Source: WTGA01 sp965231865
GTDB lineage: Bacteria; Pseudomonadota; Gammaproteobacteria; Arenicellales; Poriferihabitantaceae
Direction: 5' to 3'
NCBI GenBank assembly: GCA_965231865.1
Contig: CBDDOJ010000002.1
Coordinates: forward strand, 186,001-250,000
DNA: 64,000 nt
Part shown: positions 17,724 through 26,493 of the stretch, piece by piece
How the letters are laid out: each line of letters opens with the position of its first letter
How positions within the stretch are numbered: position 1 is the stretch's first letter
Program-made: the position numbers and the translations under genes
The notes under the pieces: model-generated
Databases searched by the model: none
Seen by the model: the letters and a program-made list of their open reading frames with translations, nothing else
Told to the model about the DNA's origin: nothing

Positions 17724-18548
17724 TTACCGACCTTGATTGGGAGCAGCAGAGGTTGATGAAGCCCCGTTGTGCAGCGCGATAAGCTGGGCGGCCACGGACA
17801 CCGCTACCTCCATGGGCCTTTTCCCCGGGATTTCGTTGAGTCCAATCGGAGAAATCAACCGGGCAATCTCCTGTTCGGAAAACTGTTTTCGCTTCAGGCG
17901 ATTTCTGAATTTGGCAGCCTTTGATTTTGAACCGATCAGACCACAGTAATGAACATCGTTGCGCGAGAGGATGGCCTGGACCAGTTCCAGGTCCAGTTCG
18001 TGACTGTGTGTCATGACCAGGCAGTAGGCATTCGGGCAATACTCGTCGACCTCCGCATCCGGCCTTTCCAGCTGTTGGATGCGGACATTGGAAGGCAGTG
18101 GTTGCTCCTGGCGTATCTGTTCGACCACCTCGGGCCTGGAATCCATCCAGCGTATCCGGCAGGGCAGGTCTGAGAGGATTTTGACCAGGGCCTTCCCCAC
18201 ATGGCCGGCCCCAAATACAACGATGTCAAAATGCCTGGCCGGCAGGCATTCATACAACAGTTCCACCCGCCCGCCGCAGCACTGTGTCAAATCCACTCCC
18301 AGGGTCACCCATTCCCTGACTATGGCCGGAGTGGCCGCTGCGAGCAAATCCCGGGCTTTGGATATGGCCCTGAATTCCAGGTTTCCACCACCGATGGTAT
18401 CGTAAACCCCGTGTTCGCTGACCACCATTTTGGTTTGGGTAGTCCTCGGGGATGACCCCTCCACGGACAATATCGTGACAATGACCATGCTGCAGTCGTC
18501 TGCATACAGCCTGGAAATGGCTTCGACCCAGTTCATGGCTTCAGCCAC
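17724..18548 (-). CDS. xdhC: Xanthine dehydrogenase accessory protein XdhC
   Basis: A 274-residue XdhC/CoxI family protein. The N-terminal domain has VTILSVEGSSPRTTQTKMVV (about residues 23-42) and the CCGGRVELLYE segment. The C-terminal Rossmann domain has DIVVFGAGHVGKALVKIL (about 108-125) and the MTHSHELD stretch. XdhC binds molybdenum cofactor, aids its sulfuration and loads it into XdhB. The gene overlaps xdhB by 8 bases and is the last of xdhA-xdhB-xdhC. Confidence 0.93.
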   Translation of the reverse strand: MAEAMNWVEAISRLYADDCSMVIVTILSVEGSSPRTTQTKMVVSEHGVYDTIGGGNLEFRAISKARDLLAAATPAIVREWVTLGVDLTQCCGGRVELLYECLPARHFDIVVFGAGHVGKALVKILSDLPCRIRWMDSRPEVVEQIRQEQPLPSNVRIQQLERPDAEVDEYCPNAYCLVMTHSHELDLELVQAILSRNDVHYCGLIGSKSKAAKFRNRLKRKQFSEQEIARLISPIGLNEIPGKRPMEVAVSVAAQLIALHNGASSTSAAPNQGR

Positions 18549-20859
18549 CCCTGGCGCGTTGAATTTCCCGGGTCACTCTGAGGATTTCCTCTGGCGTGGC
18601 CGGCGCATCCAGGCGAGGAAATATCCGGTGGTCCGCGACCGCACCAATGGCATCGCGAATCGCACACCATGTTGAAATGGCCAGCATCAATGGGGGTTCG
18701 CCGACGGCCTTTGAACGAAATATGGTGGCTTCTTCATTGGGCACATTCTCCATCAGCCGCACGTTAAATCTTTCCGGCGCATCACTGGCTGCAGGGATTT
18801 TGTAGGTGGCCGGTCCATCGGACAGCAATCTGCCCCGTTCATCCCATACCAGCTCCTCCGACGTCAGCCATCCTACCCCCTGGATAAACCCTCCTTCAAT
18901 CTGGCCGAAATCGACTGCCGGGTTGATGGAATTGCCCACATCATGAATCATATCCGCACGGTCCAGTTTATATTCTCCCGTCAGCGTATCCACGGAGACC
19001 TCGGAAACAGCTGCCCCATTGGCAAAATAATAAAAGGGTCTTCCCGCCGCCTTTTCCCGGTCATAGTAGATCTTCGGGGTCTTGTAAAATCCGGTGGAGG
19101 ACAGAGAAACCCGTCCCAGATACGCTTCACCGGCAACGGCATCAAAAGGCAGTATCTGGTCCCGTATCCGGACCTGTCCATTGGCAAAAACCACCCCGGT
19201 TTCCGGAACATCATATTTTTCCGACAAAAACCGGATCATGCGCTGCTTGATGGTTCTGGCGGCATTCAGCGCAGCCATCCCGTTGATGTCCGTCCCCGCG
19301 GATGCGGCCGTAGGGGAGGTATTGGGAACCTTATCGGTCCGTGTAGCCGAAACAATGACCCGATCCGGTTTGACCTGGAATACCTCGGCAACGATTTGTC
19401 CGATCTTTGTCATCAATCCCTGGCCCATCTCGGTTCCGCCATGATTCGCATGGATACTGCCATCCGAGTACACATGCACCAGGGCCCCGGCCTGGTTCAA
19501 ATGGGACACGGTAAAGGAAATACCGAATTTAACCGGCGTGAGGGCAAGACCTTTCTTGATCACCGGGCTGTTTTGGTTGAAGGCCCTGATTTCATTCCTG
19601 CGCTCCCAGTACCGGGATTCCGACTCGAGCTGTTCAATGATCCGGGGCAGGTTGAAGGCCTCGATTTTCTGGTGATAGGGAGTAATGTTCCGGTTCCGGG
19701 TGTCATACAGGTTGGCCTTGCGTATTTCCAGGGGGTCCTTGTTCAGGCGGTAGGCAATTTCATCAATGACCGTCTCCATGGTGATCATTCCCTGGGGACC
19801 GCCAAAACCGCGAAAAGCGGTGTTCGACACCGTGTGCGTCTTGCACCGCAGCCCCTCGATACTGACATGGGGAAGATAGTAGGCGTTGTCACAATGAAAC
19901 ATGGCCCGGTCAACGATGGCATCCGACAAATCCGGAGAATAACCGCATTGCCCGGCAAGGGAGTACCGGATTCCCTGTATCCGGCCATCCTCCCCAAAAC
20001 CAGCCTGGTACACATTGTGAAAATTGTGGCGTTTTCCGGTCATGATCATGTCATCCCGCCGGGACAACCGGCAGGAAACCGCCGTACCCATCCGGTTTGC
20101 AAAGACCGCAGCGATACAGGCCCAGGGTGCGGCATGGGTTTCCTTGCCACCAAATCCCCCGCCCATTCGCCGTGTCACCACATCCACCCGGTTCATCGGG
20201 ACATTGAGGACCTGGGCCACCAGTTTCTGGGTCTCAGTGGGATTCTGGGTCGAGGTATACACCGTCATTCCACCGTCTTCACCGGGCACCACGATGGAAG
20301 CCTGGCCTTCCAGGTAAAACTGTTCCTGGCCGCCCACATCCAGCGAGGATTGGATTCGATGGGGGGCCTCGCGCAGCGCCTGCTCAACATCTCCCCGGTT
20401 CATGTAGTGCGGAGGTCTTACATAATATTTCCTTTGGATGGCTTCCCTGAGGTCCAGAACGGGCTCAAGCTCCTGGTAGTCGATGACCGCCCGGGTCACC
20501 GCCTTGCGCGCCAGGGTATGGCTGGTGGCCGCCACCGCAAAAATGGGCTGCCCAAGATATTCCACCCGGTCATTCACCAACAGGGGGTCACCGGGAAAGA
20601 CCGGACCAATGTCCACCTTCCCCGGTATCTCTGCAGCCGTGATGACATCGACGACCCCCGGGGACCGGGCCACCCTGTCCAGGTCCAGGTTTTCAATCCT
20701 GCCGTGGGCAATGGTACTGCCGCCAACGCAGACATGGAACTGGGATTGCAGCAATGGGCGGTCGTCCACATAGACCGCCTCTCCCGTAACATGCTTCGTC
20801 GCGCTCTCGTGGGGGATTGCCTGTCCGGTGCCCTGGTGTTGTACGTCAGTCATGGGCAT
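18541..20859 (-). CDS. xdhB: Xanthine dehydrogenase, molybdopterin-binding subunit
   Basis: A 772-residue large subunit. It has the cofactor-binding motifs RRMGGGFGGKET (about residues 235-246), NTAFRGFGGPQG (about 353-364) and HGGTEMGQGL (about 468-477). The catalytic glutamate lies in the C-terminal KAVGEPPLML motif (about 722-731). It oxidises hypoxanthine and xanthine to urate. It overlaps xdhA by 14 bases upstream and xdhC by 8 downstream. Length is normal for the split bacterial enzyme. Confidence 0.95.
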   Translation of the reverse strand: MPMTDVQHQGTGQAIPHESATKHVTGEAVYVDDRPLLQSQFHVCVGGSTIAHGRIENLDLDRVARSPGVVDVITAAEIPGKVDIGPVFPGDPLLVNDRVEYLGQPIFAVAATSHTLARKAVTRAVIDYQELEPVLDLREAIQRKYYVRPPHYMNRGDVEQALREAPHRIQSSLDVGGQEQFYLEGQASIVVPGEDGGMTVYTSTQNPTETQKLVAQVLNVPMNRVDVVTRRMGGGFGGKETHAAPWACIAAVFANRMGTAVSCRLSRRDDMIMTGKRHNFHNVYQAGFGEDGRIQGIRYSLAGQCGYSPDLSDAIVDRAMFHCDNAYYLPHVSIEGLRCKTHTVSNTAFRGFGGPQGMITMETVIDEIAYRLNKDPLEIRKANLYDTRNRNITPYHQKIEAFNLPRIIEQLESESRYWERRNEIRAFNQNSPVIKKGLALTPVKFGISFTVSHLNQAGALVHVYSDGSIHANHGGTEMGQGLMTKIGQIVAEVFQVKPDRVIVSATRTDKVPNTSPTAASAGTDINGMAALNAARTIKQRMIRFLSEKYDVPETGVVFANGQVRIRDQILPFDAVAGEAYLGRVSLSSTGFYKTPKIYYDREKAAGRPFYYFANGAAVSEVSVDTLTGEYKLDRADMIHDVGNSINPAVDFGQIEGGFIQGVGWLTSEELVWDERGRLLSDGPATYKIPAASDAPERFNVRLMENVPNEEATIFRSKAVGEPPLMLAISTWCAIRDAIGAVADHRIFPRLDAPATPEEILRVTREIQRARGG

Positions 20860-22276
20860 ACACCCGGGTGGGGGTCTTCGGACTGGTCAGCTCAATGAAG
20901 AGCCGGTTCAGCAAATTTTGCGCTACGATCATCCGGTACTCCGCCGAGGCACGTACATCATCAATAGGTTGAAAATCGTCGAGCAGGGCCGCCTGCGCCC
21001 GTTCTATGGATTCCGCATCCCATGGACCCCCCCGCAGCGAGGCCTCACACGCCATGGCCCGTTTGGGAATTGCAGACATGCCCCCCACCCCGATGCGGAC
21101 CGTGTCCACCCGGTTGTGGTCCAGTTCAATCTCGATCGCCATGCATACCGCAGAGATATCGTCGTCAATGCGTTTGCTTACCTTGTAGACTTTCAGATGC
21201 CGGCCCTTCCCTGCCCTGGGAAATTTAACCGAGCGAATGAATTCACCGGCACGAAGCCGGGTCTTCCTGTAGTCAACAAAAAAATCATCAATGGGAAGCT
21301 GGCGTCTCCCGGCGGAGCTTTGCAGCCCAAGTTCCGCCCCAAGCGCGATGAATACCGGCGGCAGGTCGCCAATGGGGGAGGCAGTTGCGATATTACCGCC
21401 CACGGTCCCCGGATTTCTGACCTGTCTTGAGCCGAAACGCAGCAGCAGGCCGGACAGGTCGGGATAGTCCTTCTCAACCAGGTCTTTCAACCGGCTCAGG
21501 CTGACCGAAGCCCCCACCTCGAAAAAATCATCGGTGACCCTGATTTTTTGGAGTGCCTGGATATTTCCAAGATAGAGGATCGGATCAATCGTTCTGAGTT
21601 GCTGGGTGACCTCAAGGGCCAGGTCCGTGCCCCCTGCCAGCATCCGGGCCGAAGGCATTTGTTTGCACAACCCGGCGAGTGCCCGGCAGGTGGCGGGGAT
21701 ATAAAAGTTTTCCGTACCCGGGTTTTTTTCCCGTTTCAGGCGCTTCAGGGTTTCGAGGATGACGGTTTCGGAGCGGCTGAAATGATCGGCTGGTGCGGAT
21801 TGCATTCCTTCCAGCGCGGCCTTGACAATCGGCTTGTATCCGGTACATCGGCATAAATTTCCGCCAATATATTCGTCGGTGACCGCTTTGGATGCCCGGT
21901 TCACCGGGTCCTTGTACAGTGCAAACAGGGACATGACAAACCCAGGGGTGCAAAAACCACATTGCGAACCATGATTGTCCACCATGGCCTGTTGCATCGG
22001 GTGCAACTGGTCGTCCTGTCCCAGATGCTCAACCGTTATCAACTGCTTGCCATGCAGGGTCCCCAAAAAGGTGATGCAGCTGTTGCAGCTTTGGTAGTTC
22101 AACCGATTGTCGAGGATGTCTGCCACCACCACCGTACAGGCACCACAGTCCCCGGACGCACACCCTTCCTTGGTACCACACAACTGGCGCTGTTCACGCA
22201 GGTACTCCAGAACGGTCAGGTCGGCCCTTTCGCGATCCACCTGCACGACTTCGTGGTTGAGAATAAATTCGATCAC
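20846..22276 (-). CDS. xdhA: Xanthine dehydrogenase, iron-sulfur and FAD subunit
   Basis: A 476-residue small subunit starting at GTG. The N-terminal [2Fe-2S] domain has GTKEGCASGDCGACTVVV (about residues 34-51) and the second cluster region has QCGFCTPGFVMSL plus GNLCRCTGYKPI. The FAD domain carries ARMLAGGTDLALEVTQQ (about 209-225) and GGNIATASPIGDLPPVFIAL. Electrons pass from the molybdenum centre in XdhB to NAD+ through this subunit. A RutR-type palindrome lies 25 bases upstream of the start codon, so xdhABC is probably repressed by the RutR-like protein at 29.7 kb. Confidence 0.95.
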   Translation of the reverse strand: MIEFILNHEVVQVDRERADLTVLEYLREQRQLCGTKEGCASGDCGACTVVVADILDNRLNYQSCNSCITFLGTLHGKQLITVEHLGQDDQLHPMQQAMVDNHGSQCGFCTPGFVMSLFALYKDPVNRASKAVTDEYIGGNLCRCTGYKPIVKAALEGMQSAPADHFSRSETVILETLKRLKREKNPGTENFYIPATCRALAGLCKQMPSARMLAGGTDLALEVTQQLRTIDPILYLGNIQALQKIRVTDDFFEVGASVSLSRLKDLVEKDYPDLSGLLLRFGSRQVRNPGTVGGNIATASPIGDLPPVFIALGAELGLQSSAGRRQLPIDDFFVDYRKTRLRAGEFIRSVKFPRAGKGRHLKVYKVSKRIDDDISAVCMAIEIELDHNRVDTVRIGVGGMSAIPKRAMACEASLRGGPWDAESIERAQAALLDDFQPIDDVRASAEYRMIVAQNLLNRLFIELTSPKTPTRVYAHD

Positions 22277-22300
22277 AGGACTGGCTATTGCACGTAATGT

Positions 22301-22316
22301 TTGACTATTTGGTCAA
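22301..22316. promoter_or_regulatory. RutR-type operator upstream of xdhA
   Basis: TTGACTATTTGGTCAA differs from the RutR consensus TTGACCA-NN-TGGTCAA at one position. It is centred about 32 bases before the xdhA GTG. No convincing -10 element could be assigned at normal spacing. Confidence 0.7.
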
Positions 22317-22364
22317 CATTTTAACAATACAATTCCGTCCCGTCCAGAACCGGAAATGGCTGGG

Positions 22365-23069
22365 CTACTCCACTAGTTGCTGATAGACACAGAACCAGCC
22401 TGCGGGGTCTTCCCCTTCGTAAAATTTATCCGCGGTCCGGGCCAGGCACCGGATCCGCCGGTCTCCTTCCATCCGGGAAAACGTCTCGGCAAACCCTGCG
22501 CTTTCCCAGATGTCAGAATTTACCGTGCAGGCCAGCAGTCCGTCCGGTTTAATGATCCGGAAGATTTCCTCCAGGCACTCCGCGCCAACATGCCCGTGGG
22601 TAAACGTGCCGGATGAGATGGCGCCGTCAAACTCATTGTCTTCGAACGGCAGTGGTTGGGTAACATCCGCCGTCTTCAGCTCCTGGTATATCCCGCGTTT
22701 CCCTGCGACCCGCACCATCTCTGCAGACAGGTCGATTCCATAGATGGCGGTGTATCCATTCTCATGCAATCCATTGCCAGTCAGCCCGGTACCACAACCG
22801 ATATCGAGAATGCGGGCCGCTTTGTCAGGCAGGTACCGCTGCATCAGTGCTGTAATGATCCCCGGGGAAACATAGTCCAGTTTTCCCAGCATTTGATGAT
22901 CGTACTCATCCGCCCATTTTCCATAGAATTTTTTCAAGTCCTTTTTGCCGTGCACATTGTAGGCCTCGGTGACGAAGTCACTGGCCCCCACGGGGTTGCC
23001 CGGTTTTGTGGTCATTGCGGATGCCCTGCTGTGTTTGTGATTGGACCTATGGGTGCTTAATCGCTGCAT
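22365..23069 (-). CDS. Class I SAM-dependent methyltransferase, substrate unknown
   Basis: A 234-residue protein with the SAM-binding motif RILDIGCGTGLTGNGL (about residues 86-101), the acidic post-I residue in YGIDLSAEMV, and the motif IV region FDGAISSGTFTH. A start 18 codons downstream (MTTKPGNPVG) is equally plausible. It resembles the small methyltransferases related to UbiE and the Williams-Beuren family, which gives no substrate. It lies between 8-oxoguanine deaminase and xdhA in the same direction, so a role in purine or methylated-purine metabolism is possible but not shown. Confidence 0.8.
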   Translation of the reverse strand: MQRLSTHRSNHKHSRASAMTTKPGNPVGASDFVTEAYNVHGKKDLKKFYGKWADEYDHQMLGKLDYVSPGIITALMQRYLPDKAARILDIGCGTGLTGNGLHENGYTAIYGIDLSAEMVRVAGKRGIYQELKTADVTQPLPFEDNEFDGAISSGTFTHGHVGAECLEEIFRIIKPDGLLACTVNSDIWESAGFAETFSRMEGDRRIRCLARTADKFYEGEDPAGWFCVYQQLVE

Positions 23070-23184
23070 CGGGTGAAAATCATCCCTGCGGGATATTCAA
23101 GGATATTGTAATCGAAATCCATTGAAAACCCATTTTGAACGCGGTGACTTCCCGGGAACATTCAAAAGTCCACGGATCACACGG

Positions 23185-23205
23185 AACGGAAGGTTTTCTT
23201 CCGTT
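23185..23205. other. Hairpin in the gap between 8-oxoguanine deaminase and the methyltransferase gene
   Basis: The arms AACGGAAG (23185-23192) and CTTCCGTT (23198-23205) pair perfectly with a 5-base loop. No U-tract follows on either strand, so it is not a typical intrinsic terminator. The 288-base gap 23070-23357 holds nothing else that I recognise. Confidence 0.4.
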
Positions 23206-23357
23206 GTGCGGGGTATTTTGGGGTCGTTAGCCGATACTCCGGACGGGCCTGTCCCGGCATGCGCCGATATTCGCCGGCCCGGCAATCCAGCCGGACCGGG
23301 AAAGCGATTGCATACCCGGATGAACCGGAATCTCCAGCCGGATGGCTCCATGCCGTA

Positions 23358-24716
23358 CTACGCGGCAGTCGAAACACGGGTCAGGGTTCTGGACAGTTCA
23401 CGGTGGTCATGGCGCAATTGGTCGAAGTCCAGATGAGACAGGTTTCCATCCTGGACCACCCACTGGCCATTGACCATCACGTAATCGGCCCGATGGGCGC
23501 CACTGAGTACCAGGGCGGCCAATTTGTCCACACTGCCGGTGAACCTGGACTCATCCATGCTGAACAAAGCCAAGTCCGCCATTTTTCCCGGTGACAATTC
23601 TCCAATGTCGGTTCGTCCCAGACAGCGGGAAGACCCCCTGGTCGCCATGTCAAGGGCATCAATATGGGTGAAATGGTCCGGTCCATACTGAAGCCGCTGC
23701 AACAACAGGGCCTGGCGGACTTCCTGAATCATATTCGAACAATCATTGGAAGCAGACCCGTCCACCCCCAGCCCCACCGGGGAGCCGGCATCCTGCATCT
23801 CACGGACTTTGCAGATACCCGAACCAAGAACCATGTTTGAGGTGGGACAATGTGCAATGCCAACCCCCGCATTGCCCAGCGCCTGGATTTCGTCGTCGCT
23901 GAAATGAATGCCGTGGGCCAGCCAGACATCGGAGGCCAGCCAGCCCACACTTTCCAGATATTGCAACGGTGTACAACCAAAATTTGCACGGCAATACCGG
24001 GATTCATCCACGGTTTCGGCCAAATGGGTATGCAATCGCACCCCGTGCACCCGGGCCAGCGCCGCCACCTCACTCATCAAGTGCCTGGAAACACTGAACG
24101 GTGAGCACGGTGCCAGGGCAATCTGCATCATGCTTCCGGCGCCGCGGTGATGATATTGCCGGATGACCCGTTCGCAATCCCGAAGGATCTCCTCCTCCTC
24201 CTGGACCACTTCCTGTGGAGGCAGTCCACCGTCCTGTTCACCCAGACTCATGCACCCCCGGGTGACGGTGGCCCGGATCCCGATTTCATCCAGGGCTGCA
24301 ATCTGGGCATCCATCGCCTTCCGTGCCGTTTCCGGAAACAGGTAATGATGGTCCGCACTGGTGGTGCATCCCGATAACAGCAACTCGGCACATGCCAGCT
24401 GGGTGGATTTGAACACCATGTCCTCGTTCAGCCCCGCCCAAACCGGGTACAGGCTTTTGAGCCAGGGAAACAGCGCCTTGTTCAGGGCCGCCGGCACCGC
24501 ACGGGTCAGGGTCTGGTAATAATGGTGATGGGTATTGACCAGCCCGGGGATGACCACCCATCCGGAGGCATCAAAAACCTCGTCCACTGCTGTTTTGGGC
24601 TGGTGCCCCGTGGCAACCAGTTCTTCCACCGAGTTCCCGCTGATAACCACTCCATTGCCGGCATCCGACCCGGAGCCGGTAAATATCCTGAGAGGAGATT
24701 TAATCCATGTTTTCAT
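23358..24716 (-). CDS. 8-oxoguanine deaminase
   Basis: A 452-residue amidohydrolase close to the characterised Pseudomonas aeruginosa PA0142 enzyme over its whole length. Matching stretches include PGLVNTHHHYYQTLTR (about 55-70), FPWLKSLYPVWA, GCTTSADHHYLFP, MSLGEQDGGLPP, LHTHLAET (about 205-212), HGIHFSDDE and LGVDGSASND (about 307-316). It converts 8-oxoguanine to uric acid. The start at MKTWIKSP fits the family better than one 21 codons upstream. It diverges from the ABC importer across a RutR-like site. Its product feeds straight into PuuD, bypassing xanthine dehydrogenase. Confidence 0.9.
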   Translation of the reverse strand: MKTWIKSPLRIFTGSGSDAGNGVVISGNSVEELVATGHQPKTAVDEVFDASGWVVIPGLVNTHHHYYQTLTRAVPAALNKALFPWLKSLYPVWAGLNEDMVFKSTQLACAELLLSGCTTSADHHYLFPETARKAMDAQIAALDEIGIRATVTRGCMSLGEQDGGLPPQEVVQEEEEILRDCERVIRQYHHRGAGSMMQIALAPCSPFSVSRHLMSEVAALARVHGVRLHTHLAETVDESRYCRANFGCTPLQYLESVGWLASDVWLAHGIHFSDDEIQALGNAGVGIAHCPTSNMVLGSGICKVREMQDAGSPVGLGVDGSASNDCSNMIQEVRQALLLQRLQYGPDHFTHIDALDMATRGSSRCLGRTDIGELSPGKMADLALFSMDESRFTGSVDKLAALVLSGAHRADYVMVNGQWVVQDGNLSHLDFDQLRHDHRELSRTLTRVSTAA

Positions 24717-24843
24717 TTTACAACGTGGATTGGTGATGAATTTTGTGTCGGCGGCGGTTTTGGAGCAATCGGTTCCCATTCATTTTACGATACCAAAATA
24801 GTTTGAAAAGAACCCGGATTATAGTCTACAATGCCCCTGGTTT

Positions 24844-24859
24844 CTGACTGTTTGGTCAA
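24844..24859. promoter_or_regulatory. Weaker RutR-type site in the deaminase/ABC-importer divergent gap
   Basis: CTGACTGTTTGGTCAA keeps the full TGGTCAA half of the RutR consensus and has three mismatches in the other half. It lies directly upstream of the promoter-like sequence reading toward the importer genes. Support comes mainly from its position and the two better sites elsewhere in the window. Confidence 0.5.
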
Positions 24860-24862
24860 ACT

Positions 24863-24891
24863 TTGTATCTGAAAAAAAATATAGCTATACT
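24863..24891 (+). promoter_or_regulatory. Probable promoter of the ABC importer operon
   Basis: A TTGTAT hexamer (24863-24868) and TATACT (24886-24891) are separated by 17 bases within an AT-rich stretch. They sit just downstream of the RutR-like site and 37 bases upstream of the first importer gene. Confidence 0.45.
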
Positions 24892-24927
24892 GGCGAAGAA
24901 CCTGCCTCCGGGGCCCTGTCGAAAACA

Positions 24928-26493
24928 ATGCCGCATGACCAGACACGAATAATGCCGCCGCTGTTGCAGCTGCAGGGAATGACCAAATCCTTTCCCGGCG
25001 TACTCGCCAATGATGCCGTGGACCTGGAGGTCATGGAAGGAGAGATTCATGCTTTGCTGGGGGAAAATGGAGCAGGAAAATCCACCCTTGTAAAAATGAT
25101 CTACGGCATCCTGAAACCCGATGCCGGGGTCATGTCGTGGAAAAACGAACCGGTCAACATTCGAAACCCCGCAGTAGCCAGGGCCCTGGGCATTGTCATG
25201 GTCTTCCAGCATTTTTCACTGTTTGATTCCATGTCCGTGCTGGAAAATATTGCGCTGGGGGTGGCCCGGGGAACCGACAAGTCCGAACTGGAAAATCAAA
25301 TTGTCGAGATCTCCAACCGATACGGCCTGCCCCTGGACCCGGGAAGACATGTGTATACCCTCTCGGTGGGGGAGCGCCAGCGAATCGAAATCATCCGGTG
25401 CCTGTTGCAGGACCCCCAGCTCCTGGTGATGGATGAGCCCACGTCGGTATTGACCCCCCAGGAAGTGACCAAGCTCTTTGAGACCCTGAACCGGCTTTCC
25501 GAGGAAGGGGTGGCCATTTTATACATCAGCCACAAGCTGAATGAAATCAAGGCACTGTGCCGGAGGGCCACCATTCTGCGCAGCGGAAAAGTGGTGGCAA
25601 GCGTCGAAGTGAAAAGTGAAACCCCGCAATCCCTGGCGGCCAAAATGATGGGGGAAGCCCTCCAGGCCGCCCCGGCCCGCCATCATCGCAAGGCCGGTGA
25701 AGTACGGCTCGAAATCGATGGATTGCACAATCCCGCCACCGACCAGTTCAGTATCAGCCTGAAAGACATCCGGCTCAAGGTTCAAAGCGGCGAGATTGTG
25801 GGCATTGCAGGGGTTGCCGGAAATGGCCAGGATGAATTGCTGCGGGCGATCAATGGTGAGGAGGTATGCCAGCCTGCACAGGCCATTAAAATCAATCAGC
25901 AGCCCTGTGCCGACCAGGGCCCAAATCAACGGCGGGGGCTCGGCATCTCTTCCATCCCGGAGGAACGGCTGGGTTACGGCGCGGTGCCCGGAATGAGCCT
26001 GTTGCAAAATACCCTGCTGACGGCCTTTCAGCGGCTGGACCTGGTCAAGGCAGGATTTGTCGACAACCGCCGCTGCAAGTCTTTTTGCCTTGGCGTCCTG
26101 GAGAGCTTCAACGTCACGTCCAGCGGGATATTTGCCGAAGCCGGGAGCCTGTCCGGCGGCAATCTGCAAAAGTTCATCGTCGGCCGGGAAATCAACCAGA
26201 CTCCTTCTGTGCTGGTGGTTTCGCAACCGACCTGGGGAGTCGATGCGGGGGCGGCACAAACCATCCACCGCGCACTGCACAAGCTGGCGGAAAATGGCAC
26301 CGCGATCCTGGTGATCTCCCAGGACCTGGATGAATTAATGAGCCTTTGCGACCGGATTGCAGCCATTTGCTCCGGCACACTGACCCGGACTACCCCGGCA
26401 TCTGAAATTGCCATTGAGCAGATTGGAATGATGATGGCGGGGATTGAGAACCCGGAAACCGAAAAGAGCCGCGATGTTTGTCAGCCTGGTTAA
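24928..26493 (+). CDS. BMP-type ABC importer, double ATP-binding protein (purine/nucleoside uptake)
   Basis: A 521-residue ATPase with two ABC domains. The first has Walker A GENGAGKST (about residues 45-53), signature LSVGERQRIE (about 146) and Walker B LLVMDEPTSVL. The second has a degenerate Walker A (GVAGNGQDELL), signature LSGGNLQKFIVGRE (about 409-422) and VVSQPTWGVD. This is the normal pattern of the simple-sugar/nucleoside (CUT2-like) class paired with BMP binding proteins. A second start 8 codons downstream (MPPLLQLQ) is possible. It overlaps the next permease gene by 20 bases. Purine or nucleoside uptake is inferred from the neighbours. Confidence 0.88.
   Translation: MPHDQTRIMPPLLQLQGMTKSFPGVLANDAVDLEVMEGEIHALLGENGAGKSTLVKMIYGILKPDAGVMSWKNEPVNIRNPAVARALGIVMVFQHFSLFDSMSVLENIALGVARGTDKSELENQIVEISNRYGLPLDPGRHVYTLSVGERQRIEIIRCLLQDPQLLVMDEPTSVLTPQEVTKLFETLNRLSEEGVAILYISHKLNEIKALCRRATILRSGKVVASVEVKSETPQSLAAKMMGEALQAAPARHHRKAGEVRLEIDGLHNPATDQFSISLKDIRLKVQSGEIVGIAGVAGNGQDELLRAINGEEVCQPAQAIKINQQPCADQGPNQRRGLGISSIPEERLGYGAVPGMSLLQNTLLTAFQRLDLVKAGFVDNRRCKSFCLGVLESFNVTSSGIFAEAGSLSGGNLQKFIVGREINQTPSVLVVSQPTWGVDAGAAQTIHRALHKLAENGTAILVISQDLDELMSLCDRIAAICSGTLTRTTPASEIAIEQIGMMMAGIENPETEKSRDVCQPG

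Noticed and set aside
18943..20898. A 651-codon open frame on the plus strand opposite xdhB
   Set aside because: It is antisense to a fully recognisable xanthine dehydrogenase subunit; its translation is low in complexity pattern and matches no family. High GC content makes such shadows common here.
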